Of a DNA stretch of 64,000 bases, positions 61,819 to 64,000 are shown one piece after another. Both the position numbers and the translations under genes were made by a program. Each line of letters opens with the position of its first letter. The stretch's first letter is position 1. Origin of the DNA: Roseiarcus fermentans. GTDB lineage: Bacteria; Pseudomonadota; Alphaproteobacteria; Rhizobiales; Beijerinckiaceae. The stretch is taken from NCBI RefSeq assembly GCF_003315135.1, contig NZ_QNRK01000025.1, positions 1-64,000 of the forward strand, written 5' to 3'. Below the pieces are notes generated by a model. That model searched no databases. It was not told where the DNA came from and was given only the letters and a program-made list of their open reading frames with translations.

Positions 61819-63103
61819 ATGACCGCCGCCGCCGTCGACACCGCCGCAGCCAAGCGCGCCGCGCGGCCGTTCGCGCCGTTCGAGTGGATGGTGGCGTTCC
61901 GATACCTGCGCGCCCGCAACGCCCAGAAATCGATCTCGGTGATCGCCGGGTTCTCGTTCCTCGGCATCGTGCTCGGGGTGGCGGCGCTGATCGTCGTCAT
62001 GTCGGTGATGAACGGGTTCCGCCACGATCTGATGGAGAAGATGATTGGCCTCAACGGCCATATGTTCCTGCAGGGGATCGAGACGCCGCTGACCGATTAC
62101 GACGCGGTGGCGGAGCGGGTCGGCAAGGTCCCGGGGGTGACGCTGGCGCTGCCGCTGGTCGAGGGCCAGGCCTTCGCGACGACGCAATACGGCTCCGCCG
62201 GCGCGCTGGTGCGCGGCGTCAAGGGGCAGGACCTCGAGCGGTTGCCGGGCGTCGCCGGTCACATCACGCAAGGCTCGCTCGACGGCTTCGACCGGGGGCA
62301 GGGGCTCGCGGTCGGCGCCAAGCTCGCCGAGCGCCTCGGCCTCAGGGTCGGCGACAATGTGACGATCATCGCCCCCCACGGCGCCGAGACGCCGTTCGGC
62401 GTCACGCCGCGGATGAAGGCCTATCCGGTCGCGGCGATCTTCCAGATCGGCATGTCGACCTTCGACAACACCTTCATCTTCATGCCGCTCGCCGAGGCGC
62501 AGACCTTCTTCAACGAGGAGGGGCAGGCCAACGTCATCGAGGTGTATGTCCAGAACCCCGACGACATGGACGCGATGCGCCGGAGAATCGAGCCGGCGCA
62601 GCAGCGGCCGATGATCGACACCGACTGGCGCCAGCTCAACCGCAGTTTCTTCGACGTGCTCGCGGTCGAGAGCAACGTGATGTTCGCGATTCTGGCGCTG
62701 ATCATGCTGGTGGCGGCGCTCAACATCATCTCCGGCCTGATCATGCTGGTGCAGGACAAGGGGCGCGCGATCGCGGTCCTGCGCACGATGGGGGCGACGC
62801 GCGGCGCGGTGATGCGCATCTTTCTGATCACCGGCGCGACGATCGGCGTGGTGGGCACCTTCGTCGGGCTGATCCTCGGCCTCCTCGTGGCCTATAACGT
62901 CGAGCCGATCCGCCGCTTCCTGATGTGGATGACCGGCCAGAACCTGTTTCCCTCGGAATTCTATTTCCTGTCGCAGCTTCCCTCCCGGGTCGAGCCGACC
63001 GACGTCGCGGCCGTGGTCGGGCTGGCGCTGGCGCTCTCGATCGCCGCCACGATCTATCCGTCGTGGCGCGCGGCGAAGCTCGATCCGGTGGAGGCGCTGC
63101 GCT

Positions 63104-63111
<8 letters not shown>
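61819..63111 (+). CDS. lolC: Lipoprotein-releasing ABC transporter permease (LolC/LolE family)
   Basis: 430 residues. N-terminal [20 protein letters not shown] and a first membrane helix ([20 protein letters not shown]), a large periplasmic region, then three helices ([58 protein letters not shown]) and the ending [11 protein letters not shown]. This is the FtsX-type lipoprotein-sorting permease; alphaproteobacteria usually have one protein serving as LolC and LolE. It overlaps lolD by eight bases. Confidence 0.92.
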
Positions 63112-63799
<688 letters not shown>

Positions 63800-63814
63800 T
63801 CGGCGACGGTCGCC

Positions 63815-64000
63815 TCACGCCCCGGCGTTCGCGCGCGCGAGCCTGACGGGCCAGGCCAGGGCTTCCGGCAACGCTCGCCCGACCGTCTCGGCGAAGGCGG
63901 CGGCGGTCCCGCTGTTCCAGGCGCCCTCGACAATGGGGGCGAGCGCCACGCCGACCCCCACCAGGTAAACGATGACAACGATCGCGAGCACGAGCCGCAT
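63815..64000 (-). CDS. Small membrane protein at the window edge
   Basis: 61 residues with an ATG exactly at the last three bases of the window; RLVLAIVVIVYLVGVGVALAP is a single N-terminal membrane helix, followed by an amphipathic segment (GTAAAFAETVGRALPEALAW). Small proteins of this shape occur in Rhizobiales without known function. An earlier start outside the window cannot be excluded. Confidence 0.55.
   Translation of the reverse strand: MRLVLAIVVIVYLVGVGVALAPIVEGAWNSGTAAAFAETVGRALPEALAWPVRLARANAGA

Overview
The window is GC-rich chromosomal DNA from an alphaproteobacterium, most likely a member of the Hyphomicrobiales (Beijerinckiaceae/Methylocystaceae-like). The inference rests on the nifR3(dusB)-ntrB-ntrC gene order, the short form of ProRS, the two AADLPTKK-type outer-membrane barrels, the small DUF proteins and the codon usage. 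The genus cannot be fixed from sequence alone. There is no rRNA and no CRISPR array; one tRNA gene is present.

Region 1 (1-11.9 kb) is a phage-derived element. It starts with the end of a Toprim primase, followed by a P4/D5-type helicase, a GRPKG-type small protein (possible terminase small subunit), an HK97-type prohead protease, a tape-measure protein and several small unknown genes, all on the + strand and mostly with ATGA/GTGA overlaps. No large terminase, portal, major capsid or integrase is present in the window. At the right end an XRE regulator and an HEAGH metallopeptidase form a two-gene minus-strand operon. It diverges from a gene for a small Tat-like exported protein, with TCATGCA half-sites between them. 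The element stops beside a tRNA-Gln(CUG) gene whose 3' end faces it, a plausible integration site.

Region 2 (12-24.4 kb) holds dnaE, about 900 bases without a gene, a tiny membrane-protein gene, and a STAND ATPase with kinesin-light-chain-type TPR repeats whose N-terminal helix-turn-helix is cut off by an in-frame TAG. Next come a DUF29 gene, a Gly/Pro-rich exported protein, a DUF4214-methyltransferase fusion, a release-factor-like (baeRF) protein and a LuxR regulator.

Region 3 (24.7-42.9 kb) is a metabolic and stress mixture: a GFA-family protein, an FMN-binding PPOX-fold protein, two alpha/beta hydrolases, a Pcm-like methyltransferase, a GST, an SGNH hydrolase, an HD-domain protein, an RsmB-type rRNA methyltransferase, DUF4259, a TetR/SDR divergent pair, a truncated haemoglobin fusion, a cytochrome P450, a DUF4239 membrane protein, two tandem beta-barrel proteins and a PPK2.

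Region 4 (43-53 kb) carries an MFS transporter, a cysK-alaX-sseA operon, a YdcF-like protein, DUF3253, a small exported protein and the dusB-ntrB-ntrC nitrogen-regulation operon.

Region 5 (53-64 kb) carries comEC, then a DUF4160-DUF2442 pair bracketed by a perfect 91-bp direct repeat, a vapB-vapC-like pair, a PEP-CTERM anchored surface protein, proS, a lolC-type permease with lolD, and a small membrane protein at the right edge.

Dispersed palindromes and short repeats lie in many of the intergenic gaps and are listed individually.
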